DNA from: Loxodes magnus
Taxonomy: Eukaryota; Ciliophora; Karyorelictea; Loxodida; Loxodidae
DNA: 64,000 bases
NCBI GenBank assembly: GCA_946699065.1
Contig: CAMPDV010001056.1
Coordinates: 86,329-150,328, forward strand
Reading direction: 5' to 3'
Shown here: in pieces, positions 13,101 through 24,759 of the stretch
Layout: each line of letters opens with the position of its first letter
How positions within the stretch are numbered: position 1 is the stretch's first letter
Translations under genes and position numbers: made by a program
Notes under the pieces: generated by a model
What the model was told of the DNA's origin: nothing
The model's input: the letters and a program-made list of their open reading frames with translations, nothing else
Databases searched by the model: none

Positions 13101-14100
13101 ATTTAAAGCTAGTTCCTATAAGCTACTATTTCCTTTTAGTACCTACTTCTTAATGTATCATATCTTTTATATAAGCATCTTTAGCTATTCAGTCTTACTA
13201 TTTATCCAATCTTTAGATTTATTTTTCCTATAGTTAATCATATGATATGACTATCTATTTTCAATCAACTATAAACTATCTTTGTATACTGATCTCTTAT
13301 AACTTCATCTCTTAATTAATCTTGACACTATATTTTGTTTTTGTCTCTATCTTTCATTCTGACTCTTACCTATTGAGCATCTTTATAAGTTTCTTTCTTT
13401 CAGCTAATTAATAAATTTATATTTACCTTTTACCTTCTTACAGAACCTCTAAACTAACTTACTCTTACTCTATGTTCCTCTATTTTACTTACCATATCGA
13501 CTTATATCTTCAATGCTTAAGTTTACTTATAAGGTTTTATTTATTTACTTCTCCAGTTAAGTACTTAGAGGATGATAATTAGCAAGTATGATTCCCAATC
13601 AAGATACCAGATTCATATTCTATTCCTACTGACTTAGTAAACTCGCTTTCCATCTCCTATATATTAATAGCTTTCTGTCCTTTATTTTCGGTTGATTATG
13701 TAAAGAGAGTAAGAAAGACTTTCAATGCGATCTTCTGCAAAAGATGGAAGTTTAGATATATTTGATAAGTTCTAGGGTATTAACACCCTTAGCTGTTTTT
13801 ATCTCTAGTGATGATGAAACGAACAGAGAATCTCCGGCACTGAGCTCTAAAATTTGATCCTCAGATGAAAAAATTCTAGCTTAAGATTGACAAACAACTT
13901 GACTTACGAAATCAAAGCATGACTCTATTTCATAAACCATTCTCATAACTTAGGAGACCAATTAATACCCTTGATCATCAGAATTAGAACCCTTTTCATA
14001 AAAGCTAAGTCTTAATACTCAGTTACATAAATAAAAGGATTGGCAACAAAGTACTCAAAAAAGCCAGGAAAAGAAAAGTTCTACTAACTGTATATTTAAA
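10150..14100 (+). CDS. Family A/B/C protein, member B: polytopic membrane protein
   Basis: Similarity to A (from about 6650) and C (from about 61,165) starts abruptly here, right after the USP fragment, so B lacks the 5' part that A and C carry. Blocks shared with C in the + frame include F-L-K-D-I-V-K-R (10,592) versus F-L-N-D-I-V-K-K (61,640), I-L-T-A-R-S-K-H versus I-L-I-T-R-S-M-H, and S-F-F-T-T-(I/A)-D (11,698; 62,650). Differences are mostly synonymous. The translation has several Leu/Ile/Phe-rich hydrophobic stretches, for instance at about 10,925-11,030 and in later segments, so a multi-pass membrane protein is likely. A protein-like frame resumes at 13,570-14,030 (…V-K-R-V-R-K-T-F-N-A-I-F…). 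No known family was recognised. The end point is uncertain. Confidence 0.45.
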
Positions 14101-14499
14101 AAGCTTCAGTTCAGTTGAGCGTTTCTATAAGCTAACACACACTCTGCTATAAAAGCTTCTCGTTCTAACATTTTGTAGACAGATTTGAAGAGAAGTATCT
14201 CTTATTGGTATTGGGCTAAATAGGAGTGTGATATAAGATGTTAATAGTTTGTTAGTCGTAAACTTAGAAGCAATATTACGCTTTAAGAGATTATATTTCT
14301 TATCCTTTACTAATCATACTAAATAGTAGGCTTATTTTACTAGTTACATTTCAATGGTGAAGCTTCTTAAGATGGTTATTTTTGAGAGCGAAAACAATTG
14401 ATAGAGTTTAATGGTAATGAAATATGGTAATGAGTCAATTGTAAAATAGCTGTTAATCTATAGCATCTGATTGAAAATAGTAAATTGCTGACTACTAAA

Positions 14500-16360
14500 A
14501 TAAGCTGTTGTAGCAGTGTTTGCTTAATAGGAATGAAGTTTACTATGTTACCTCAGTTCCTCATTTTCTGATGCGTTAACTTTCTCCAGCTTGGTGTACT
14601 ATTTTGGATCTCTTATTTACTTTTTATAATATCCTGCATATAAAATTTGAAGCTTCTGTGTTATAAGTGGATAGATCTTCCTACTCTTTACTTAGCATTA
14701 ACTAAGCTGACTCTTTTCTTATTACAGCATAGATTAAATATCATTTTATCATTTTAGCCTTTATTTTAACCTTTAAAGCTATAATTCTTTATTTACTAAG
14801 GAAATATCAAATGCTAGTAAGATTAATAGAGAAACAAATTAGTCTTATGATAGTTCCTTAGCTAACACTTTTCCCACTTCCTATTGTTTTAGGCTGTCAT
14901 AGCACATCTTATTAGCTTTAACTATTATTTCCATCCTTCAGCTTTATTTCCATTATATCTAGATAATCCATCCTGGAAATGCTTTTTCTTTATTTGCAGT
15001 TCTATGCTTCTTCAATCATTAGAGCTATATAAATACTTATTCCCTTTCATGCTTCTTTTGCCAGTGTTAAAGTTGCTGACTATTACTAATATTATATAAT
15101 TAAAACATATGTACTCTTTCCTTATTTATAATGTCCTACGAATGTAAATATCATTCTATGTAATTACCCTTTGAAGCAAATTAATATCATATATCTCACA
15201 AAGTACCTCTAGAATCTTATCTTCCGATAACTGAAATTTTAATGAACTATAAGTTCATCCACACTCTCTTTATTCTCAAGGCTTCACTCATATTTCTACT
15301 GATCAAACTACTTTTTATTCCTCTTTCCTTTTTAAATACAACTCCATTATATAGTAGACTTATTATTACTTCTATAGTTTCTTTTTATTAAAATACTAAA
15401 GATCCTTTAATAACTACATTTCAAGCTATTCATACTTAGCTTAGTAATCCTACTTTAGATTCTAATTTTACTACTTTATTCTAGCTACTCTTATAGTTAT
15501 TAAGTTGCTTAATTCTACTAGTTCCATGTTCTTTTAACTTACCTCTTATTAGTCTATTCTAGTTCTGCTTTTTGATATAAATTGCTCTATATAGCTTAGT
15601 TAAATACTCTATTACTTCAGTTCCTCATCTTATCTCTTTAATCTTTATTCTGTATGTTTTAATCTAGTCATTCTGCTCTTTATGGCTATTATTCTTACCT
15701 AGTTAAACTAATTTTCCTCTATTTACTTTAATAGCTTCTATGTATAATCTGCTATTGTTAGCTTTTCTCCTTTATAGCTCTTAATTTAAGTTACTAGACT
15801 TCGCTTTAGTCTTTAAGATAGGTTTGCTTCTTACAAATCCAAGTCATCAAACTTAATTAATCCTCTGATTAATCCTATCTCAATCTTAGTCAAATAAGTA
15901 ATTCCTTTTATCTTAATGAATAATAATTCTTATTATATCTATTTACTACTAAACATCTTACACTTAATAGATAAATTAATAAATATCTTAAACTTACTTT
16001 TTAAGCTTTACTATACTTAGATAATATTAATATCTTTTGGAATGCTTGATATTTTCTTACTATTTTAGTCTTTTAGAAACTAAGAGTTTTAGTAATTTAG
16101 TTTAGATTTTTATTTATGTTCTTTTAATGAATAAAGAACTTACAAATTTACAGTTTAAGTTTGTAGTTCCGTTTATATTAATACCACCTAATTCTTTTAA
16201 CTTTAGTTACTTCTTTAATCCTTAATTATATTCTGTTCTCTATATTTGCGTGTGAGTTATCTTTAGTCATTTCTTAATCCATTAGAATCCTATTATTCTA
16301 CAGTCTACTTAACTTCTTAGATTAGCTTCTGTTTCTTCTACTAATAATTTTAAAATACCA
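14500..16360 (-). CDS. Coiled-coil protein of unknown function
   Basis: The minus strand is strongly purine-rich and translates to a Lys/Glu/Gln-dominated helical protein. Near 16,350 it begins L-L-V-E-E-T-E-A-N-L-R. It contains the short phrase K-E-L-G-G-I-N (about 16,190), long heptad-like runs at 15,850-15,520, and another clear segment at about 14,900-14,560. Glutamines are mostly TAA/TAG. The reading frame changes at least twice between 15,500 and 15,100, so introns or indels are present. Many axonemal and centrosomal proteins of ciliates look like this, but no diagnostic domain was seen and no role is claimed. Confidence 0.4.
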
Positions 16361-16399
16361 AGATATTTCTATTAAACAGGATTTTTAAAGAATAATTTA

Positions 16400-17094
16400 A
16401 AAGTCTTTGTCTAATTTTTTCTTCTGATTTTGTTTTTACTCAACTTTACTTTAAAAATTAGCATTTGTTTCTAATCTCTACATCTCAGATTGAACTGATA
16501 TATTAATCTATTTTTTGGTTTGAAAATGAATTACTAAAATTTATTTATTAGTTAGAATTTATTTCTTGAAAAGTTTTAAGAAAGCACTTGTTAATAAAGT
16601 GTTTTAATTTTATCTTATATCTAGACTTGATTTATCTTAATATTTAGATAAATTATATAAATTTCTTGACTATAAATTAATTTTAATTTCTAAATATCTA
16701 ATTTTTAATATATTAGCATAGTAAGAAACTTTTGTTCCTTTTGTAGTTTTTGATAATTATAGCATCTGAATCCTCTTTTAATTTCTATATTTTAAATTGA
16801 AAAATAAGCATTTAAGAGGATTATTTTTATCTAATGTTTGTTAGTTTATTAGATTCTAAATAAAATGCTTATTCATTTTACCTAGATTATATCTTCTTTT
16901 ATTTTAAATAAACTTTATTAAATTTGCTAGTTTCTAGTTAAACTTTCATACTGATTATTTTAAGCTGATAAAATTAATAAGATGATTGGAGCATAATTTG
17001 CTTATTTGTAATTGTTTGCTTTACCTAATAATATTAACTTATTATTTCCTTATAAAAGCCCATTCCCACCATTTTACTAGAAAATTTATAAAAT
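16400..17094. other. AT-rich spacer, no gene recognised
   Basis: Mostly A/T with T-rich and A-rich runs. It separates the coiled-coil gene from the tRNA gene. Nothing else is supported. Confidence 0.5.
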
Positions 17095-17166
17095 TCCACA
17101 TCCGGGACTCGAACCCGGGTCTTTCGGGTGAAAGCCGAATATCCTAACCTGCTAGACTAATGTGGA
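17095..17166 (-). tRNA. tRNA-Glu (anticodon UUC)
   Basis: On the minus strand this 72-nt segment folds as a complete cloverleaf. The acceptor stem pairs TCCACAT (5') with ATGTGGA (3'). The anticodon arm TTCGG-CTTTCAC-CCGAA carries anticodon TTC, and the T arm has the B-box GGTTCGAGTCC closed by CCGGG/CCCGG. The product decodes GAA and, by wobble, GAG. It sits alone in AT-rich DNA, and its high G+C stands out sharply. Downstream on the minus strand are short T-runs that could end RNA polymerase III transcription. CCA is not encoded, as usual in eukaryotes. Confidence 0.96.
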
Positions 17167-20100
17167 TGTTAGATATATTGATTAAGCTACTATCTAAATA
17201 AACTTAGTTATAGAAATATATAATTTGCTAACTAGATTTAATTCTAAAGCTTACAATATGATTGAAGTATCTTTAGTTATGATTTGGGTTTTTATTTAGT
17301 GCCTTTGTAAACCAAATTCTATCTTAGTTAATAAATATAGTGCTGGAACAGATGTTAATTTATTATCAAAATCTCTATCTTTTTAGATCATTTTAAGTTA
17401 TAGTATCATCTTAAAGATATTATCAAAAGAAGGAATAGTTAAGACTTTATAAATGCCTATTATTATTAATTATGCAGAACTTAATCCAAACTCTTATCAA
17501 ATTACTTATTTTATAATCTAGGATTTATTTCATTCTTGTAATCCTTATAAGCTTTAATTATATATCAAGCTATTTAAAATTTAACTAAAGATAGTTAGAA
17601 TTGTATCAAGAATGTTTCAAAATTAACTAGTAAAATAACCTTAAATAGATATTATTATTATAACCAAATTCAATTTATCAATAACTTTATAAATTTAGTA
17701 GACTTATCCTCATTAATTGTGTATGCTCTTTAAATGACGCTCCATTGACTGCTTACTTCCAAATATTTTAGTCCATTTAGCTAGTTTACATGGAAATGTT
17801 TCCTATTCTTTTTGCATATATTATCTCAAATAGTGTCCACGAATAAATCTTTATTACAACTTTTATAATACTCACATATAGCACTCTTATGTACTGTTTT
17901 TAAATGAAATTCTAGAATGTATTTCGATTAAAGTTTAACTCGCTATATTAGCATTGAAAATTTCTTTCTTGCTTATGTATCTTTAGCCTCTAAAAATAAT
18001 CAAGCCTTTTAAAACTTTTCTCAAGGATACTGCATGAAATGGATTTTTATTAGTTGAGTTGAGTTTAAACATGATAGTTGAAGGTTTTTTTTAATTGTTA
18101 TATTACTTCTTGCATATTTAGCAATAAAAATCTTATTACTATAAATTTGTACAAGGTATGCTATAACTCTTATCTGAGTCATTAGTGAATAATAGTTGTA
18201 ACTATTCTTAATTTTATACTACTCTTTCTTTAGTTAATCAATTACATTAAAACGAAATGCTAGGATTATTTTTATCCAGTGGAATTTATACTAAAGCTTC
18301 CTATGATTACTAAACCTCAGCTTTAAAATTGGACTACTAAATATTAAAAAAATTACTTGAAACTTGGTATTTTAAAACTAAGAAACAATTTACTATTGGC
18401 TTGGATACTTTTCATAAGCTATTTTCTTTTTCAAAAGATAGAATTTTTCTAAGAGAAATCTTCTAAGTTTGATTGTTAGCAAATTTAATATATATTAAAT
18501 GCACTAAGCAGTGCATTTAGCATGATTTTTTATTTTAAATAAATAAAGCAAATAAAGCATCTTCATTGTAAAATAGATATAATCTAAACTACTTCCAGTT
18601 TACAACTTTATTTTATTATAAATGCGAAGTTCTGGCTAAATAAAAAGATGACAATATGATTACTTTTGCAATTAAATTTTTATCTAAAATTTAAAAATTT
18701 ATTATTTCTAAAGCGAAATTAAGCTAAAGCAGCTGAAATTTTATATTTTAATAAGTTTTTTAATTTTTATTTATCTCTAATTTAAAAAATATCCTCCCTG
18801 GGATTTTAATTAGTTAAATTTATTAAAATACTTAGAGGTCTCTACTTATTCATTAAATCTTTAAAGATTATAGAACTAGAATTAATTGAAAAAGTTAAGA
18901 AAGTTAGATTATACCATATCTTCATATCAATTTCTTTGACTTTTAACTCTATATGATGATATTCTTGCTAAAATTTAATTATTTTACTAATTCTTTGTTT
19001 CTATCTAACTCAATTATGAATATTAAAGGCTTTAGGTTTTAAAATTAAAATTAGATTCCTTTATATATTTATACCTAGCAACTTCTACTATTTATAAGCT
19101 CTTTAGCCAAAATAATTAATTTATTAGTCTTAAAATCTTTTAAATGACATCATCTAAATACCTCTTTGTATTATTTACTTCCTACAAAACTTAAAATAAC
19201 TAAGAATTTAAAACTCTAAAAGATATTAATTTAGAAATATAAGGAAATACAAAAGTATAGCAGTAAACTATGATAATTAATAAGCTAAAAGGTTTTAAAA
19301 GAATAGAGGATATCTTTATCTATAATAACTAACAATGCTAGAGATAAATATAAGAGTTTTAAAATTAATTATGATAAGTCTAGAACTTTCTTTATGTATT
19401 TAAAGCTCATTTCATTAAAAAGATACCAATTAAAGAAGCTATAAACATCTTAGTTTTAGAATAAAATCTTTGTAGACAATACTCCTTATAAGTATAAGGG
19501 GTAAGGATCAAAAATTAAAGATACTAAAATAAAATAATAATCTAAGTAGTTTTTAAGCTTTCATCATTAGATTTGCTATAAAATGCTTCTTGAAATTAAA
19601 ATAATTAATTGTTCTGTTAGTTTTTAACTTGGATGCTACTATATTCTTAAATTTAAACTATCTAAATAAGCTATCTAGTGAATTAAATTTAAAAACTAAA
19701 TATAATAAAAATAACTAAAGAAAGTAGTAACTCTATAAGTATTATTGTGAGTAAATCATAATAAAATATCAAATTATAAATAATGCTTCTTAGATATTAA
19801 TTTATAAAGCACTTCATTATTATTAAAGTAAATTAAATATTTTTGTATCTTAGTAGATTTCTCTATTTTATATCTAGAATTTGTATTAGTTGCATTCTTA
19901 AATCAAGTCTATAATTCATTTTAAAAAATTTAAATGATGAAGCTTTAGATTGTATCTGAGATTAAAAATGCATATCAAACTTCTCATTCAAAAGTTGGAA
20001 ACATTAAGAATAAATTTATTCAAATAATCCAAGAGAATCATAATCTTCATTTTTTGTGATGTTAATATAACCATTTCCTCACTAATTTAATTTTGGTTGA

Positions 20101-23100
20101 ATTCTAATATATTAGAAGTTTTACCATTTTAGTATCAATAGCAAGTATGATGCTTCCTTTATTTTTAGGATTTTGCTAATTTATTTGTATAAGTATATTC
20201 TTTCTCTTTCATTATCTAATTTTCCTTGCTATATTTATAAAGGCAAATAGTTAAAGAACTATAAGATATTTTTTGAAGTCTTGCTTGCTAAAACTACAAT
20301 TGAATCCTTGCTATTCATAAAAATAAACTTTTTTCCACATTTGCTTTAATAAGCAGAGTCCGCAAATTTATTTCCAGCAAATACTCAAATAATTTCCTTC
20401 CTTTAAATTTATAACCTGAACCATCAATCTCTTTATAACCCAATTTAATTCTTAATAAAGTTTTCTTTATTTTACTTAGTTTAAGCTTTAGCTTTCTTAA
20501 ATTTATTAATCTATAAATAGAAGGAATGTTTATCAAACTAAAATGATATTAATTTCATATCATTTCTAACGTTCATTTATCAATGTCATCAAAATTATTC
20601 GACTTAGTAGTGAAATGTTTATATCATTCTGTACTACAGCTATAGTTAAAATTTCTTAATTGGTGCTTTTATCTAAAGCTTCATTTTTTAATTTGTATTT
20701 TACCTTAAAAAATTAAAAGTTATTTTAACTTAGATATAGAAGGTAGCTTTAGTTATATTTTTTAAATAGGATGAAAATAAAAATAGAGAAGATTAAGATA
20801 AGCATTCTTCTTTTCTATTACAGTTTTAATTGACAAGCATATGGATATTCAATAAAACTTTAATATTTAAAATAAAATCCTTTAGTATAAAGAAGAAAGT
20901 TGTGGCTTATTCCTTAAATCTTTTATAAAAATCGAAAATGCACAGCCTTGATATAACTTTTATTTAGCCACCGCAATTAAGTAAAAAGTGTAAGCTAAAT
21001 TTAATTTTTAATCTAGTTATTATCTTTTATAGGGCTCTTTTGCTAAGAAATATGAAGATAGCTAATAGCGAAACTAAAAAAATTAAAGAACTCTTAAGAA
21101 AGATTATTTCCTATAAGCTGGAAGCTTTTTCTTTAATTAAGCATTTAAGTTCTGAACTTTTTAATTTTCTTATTTTCCTAATAATCTTATGTAAGTTTAA
21201 GCTTTAAAATATATTAAGTTGAATAAATTTATAGTTGGCTAAGCGTATGATGAAATATAATCCATTTTAAGCATAATGTTATTATATTATGGTTATTTGA
21301 TTATGAAATAATAATAATTCTATTAACTTAAGAGATAATTTATAGCATTAAATCATTTGAAATTATTACTAAATAATAAAATTTCTTACTATTGAGCTTT
21401 ATTCCATTGCATCACTTATTTTTAGGAAATAGTTTGATTCTATTTATTTATTCCTTTGAATTATATCTTAATCTTATTAAAATATTTATATTTATTTACT
21501 GTTGCTATGCTTATATTTATTTATAGATATATATAATTGATATAAAGCTTTAAAGCTTTTAATTTTAAGTTCCTATCTTTGATTTAGAAATAATCTTGCT
21601 GTTTTTAATAATATAGGTGAGTTTTGTGTATCTCAATTGTAATTTAAGTATATAACTCTAATTATAGTAAGATTCTTTACTAAATGATATAGATATGAAT
21701 TCTAATTAATTCTTAATATTAAATGTAAGATATTAAAAAGATTTAATATATAAGAGCTATTTATATGGTTTATTAGCACTTATAATTATAGATGATGCAT
21801 GAGATTTAGCAATCATCATAAAATTATTTATAATTAGTTCATTATAACATTATTGAGGAGCTAAGTTCATCTTCACTTTGCTTATATAAAGTAATTTTAT
21901 TTCTTATTATAGTTATATATATTTCTATACCTCCTAGCATATAAGTCTTATTAATACATTAGTGATTATTTAATTTTCTAGCTTAAATGAAATAGTTGAT
22001 ATAGAAGTTCCACCCTTGATTTAATTAATTATATTATGAGGGTTTTTTCCTTATTTTATAATAATGGATTTCAAATATTCTAGTTCATATTATTTTAATT
22101 ATAAAATGTAAAACCTTATAATCTTATATAGTTGAAAAGTCTAGTAATTATGTCATCGCTAAACATTATATCTCAAAAATTCTTTTATGTCTACAATTAC
22201 TCATTTTATCCTTTATATCTATCATCACCAATATTAACTTTAAATATTCCACTCTCTTTGCATTTTTTCAGCTAGTATTTCATAGTCCTGTTTAACTATT
22301 ATCTTATGCATGTAGTTTTAACTAATTTCAAAAGTGTCAAAGCATGTACTTTCAACTCTGATAGTTTTAATTAATTTACTAAGCAAATATAATGACTATA
22401 ATAATAAAGGCATGTTTCCTTTAATTTTTAAGCTTATAATTAAGAGACTTAAAAGAAGTCTTAATTATATTTAAATTTAATAATCTAGTTATAATTCCTA
22501 AGTAAAGTTGCTCTTAAGCTTATTTTAAGTTCTAGACGCTAATATAAAAATATTTCATTTAGATTTTATTAATTAGACTATCTATCAATTTTTACTTATA
22601 GCAGCTATACATTCAAATTAATTCTTTTCATAAGCTGCTATTAATTTCTATAACCTACAAAAGTTAATCAATTCATTGAGGTATTAACTTGCTCTTCTAC
22701 AGCATCTTTTTAGACTACTTTTCCTTATTTATTCTCCATGCTGATGATTAAATTCTTACTAAGAGTACCTTATAAGATGCTTTATTTTAAACTATATTAA
22801 TAATCCTTATAGATATGTCAATTTATAGTAGCACTTTGTAGTTCTATACCAGATGATAAATAAAAATAGCTTTATACAGACTTTTTAAGTCCTTACTTTA
22901 TTCCTTAATTCTTATACGCTTATTAGGATTTTAGCTCTGCTATACTAAGACTGCACTCACTTTTCTTCCTTTAGCTATGAATATTAAATTGATTGCTTAT
23001 TGTCTTAAACTTTTTTAAGCTGTATAGTTACTCATTTAATTAAAAATATAAAATTGATAGTCTATTTAAATCTTAGAGATTGCTTATTATTTAAAGTTTA

Positions 23101-24062
23101 TTTAGATCATTAAAATTATAAGATAGTAGCAATGAAAGAGAAATCAATAGCATTAAGTAAAATACTAGATAAACATTATAAATGAGCAATTTTTGCATTT
23201 AAGAAGATGTAAATTTAAATAATTGAGGCTTATCAAGCAAATAACTCTTAATAGTAGTTAGCTAATATTGAAAAATCAGTCTATTCATCATTTATATCTC
23301 ATTAATTTTCTTCCTTCAAATTACTAGATAAACTTTCTTTTCATTCTTATATATTCATTTAGTTTTAGTAATATCCAAAGTTAGTCACTATTTTTAAACT
23401 AAATTGACTAAATACATTTTCTTTTTGCAGATTAATAAGCATGCTTAGCTATTATAATAGTTAGAGTCTCCAACTGTTTAGATAATTAGAATTGCAAAAT
23501 TATTATTCAGTATATTTTATGATACCAGTATGTTATGCTAGCAAGTTCATTCAATAAGCTTTAGCCTTATCATTATAATGAGTATAAATATCCTTATAAT
23601 AACTTTAATTCTCGTTAAAATGCTAATCTAACTAAAGTTGAGCAAGTTTATACAGAATTGCTTTCGTTTATAAGAACTTTAATACTTAAAATCATTTCAT
23701 CTAGTAATTTTATGAAAGTTAATTTAACTATTTTACAACTAAAATTTCATACTTTCTAGAAAACCATCTAAGTTCATTTATTTAGCCATCTACTTCTTCC
23801 GTTTTTCTATCATTGGCAACTCATAAAAGACTAGATAAAATTAAAAATTAGACACAGTTTTTATTTCCTAGACTTGTATTTTAAAGACTCTAAATTAATT
23901 TTTTAATTATTTTCTTGTAATTAGTGTCATATCACTAATAATTTTCTTTTACCTAATTTTCAAAGCTAAAATTGTTCTTACTTATTTTATAGTTTATTTT
24001 ATTTCTATTCTTAATATATATATTACTAAATTAAAAAGTTTAAATTGGAGTTTAGTGAACTT
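17167..24062. other. Long AT-rich region, no gene recognised
   Basis: About 6.9 kb of A+T-rich sequence without recognisable domains, RNA genes or tandem arrays. A purine-rich minus-strand segment at 20,315-20,536 reads as a short basic peptide but has no supporting motif. Short local dyads occur (for example around 18,500, where TAAATGCAC is followed by GTGCATTTA). Germline-limited or intergenic DNA is the most economical reading. Confidence 0.45.
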
Positions 24063-24080
24063 GGAGGACTTTCAACCTCG
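24063..24080 (-). repeat. 3' hairpin conserved between Gag-like copies 2 and 3 (copy 2)
   Basis: On the minus strand: GAGG, loop TTGAAAGT, CCTC. The counterpart at 52,985-53,002 reads GGGG, loop TTGAAAAT, CCCT. One stem pair changes from A-T to G-C with both partners altered, which suggests selection on the RNA fold. A second perfect hairpin (GCTGG-TT-CCAGC) lies a few dozen bases upstream on the same strand. Possible role: 3' recognition structure of a retroelement RNA. Confidence 0.4.
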
Positions 24081-24138
24081 TGTTCACAGGACCAGTTTGA
24101 TAATCTGGCTGGAACCAGCTCCCTTCAGAACTCTTTCT

Positions 24139-24759
24139 TCAGTCGCCTTGGATTTTATACCACTTCGGTTTGTAGATTTGACCTCCTGACGGATAAAATT
24201 AGTTACAGAATTCTTGTCTAATCTTATCCTAATATTAGTACTATTATTTTTCTTATTATTTTCTATTCCAGTACTATTATTTAATTAATTTCAATTTCTA
24301 ACATTGTCTATATTTATATCCAGTTTGTTTGCATACAAAGCATCTTGGTTTATTCCTAATTCATTTCTTGTCTGGACTCCTCGGTAAATTAGTAGCTCCT
24401 TCTATGTCCATTGAATCTTGAATTGTCCTAACTTTGAATTCCTACTACTGTTGGTACTTGCTGTTCTCTTCAAGCACAGTTGTTCTCTGCTGCAGCAATC
24501 CCATTTCCCTGAAGAAAGTGTTTTGCTCTCGATCGTAGACTTCCCAGAAGCTTTCTTTCCATTCCTTGAGCTCAGTAAATTGATTTTTTAGAGCTCTATT
24601 CTATAATCGTAGCCTCTTTACTTCCTCCTTCAGGTCAGAGAATGCGACTAAAATTTATGCCTGTTCTTCCTGGAACTGTGGCATCGCAAACTCTCGCACG
24701 GCTGCTGCTTCTTGCGTCTCCAGCACCTTTCTAGGTCCTTCCTCTTCAGTTGGTGTCAT
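24139..24759 (-). CDS. Gag-like coiled-coil zinc-knuckle protein, copy 2 (intact frame)
   Basis: A 207-codon frame runs from ATG (24,759) to a TGA at 24,139-24,141 that could be the stop or a read-through Trp. The start M-T-P-T-E-E-E is followed by a coiled coil (…L-K-E-E-V-K-R-L-R-L-Q-N-R-A-L…), an in-frame TGA as Trp, and a zinc knuckle C-F-V-C-x3-G-Y-K-Y-R-Q-C in which Tyr stands in the usual His position. The Y-P-S-G-G-x-I-Y-K motif shared with copies 1 and 3 comes next. G+C is strikingly high: 55 of the first 102 bases, against roughly a quarter in the flanks. No frameshift is needed. The sense reading continues upstream of the ATG without a stop, so a longer N-terminus is possible. Likely nucleic-acid-binding; either a recent non-autonomous element or a domesticated Gag-type gene. 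Confidence 0.6.

Noticed and set aside
20315..20536. Short basic minus-strand frame in the long gene-poor region
   Set aside because: It starts with a non-ATG codon, has no motif or neighbour, and lies in sequence where open frames are common by chance.
24041..24200. A small structured RNA gene (snRNA or SRP-like)
   Set aside because: The GC-rich stretch is explained as the 3' end of Gag-like copy 2, and no diagnostic snRNA or SRP motif is present.
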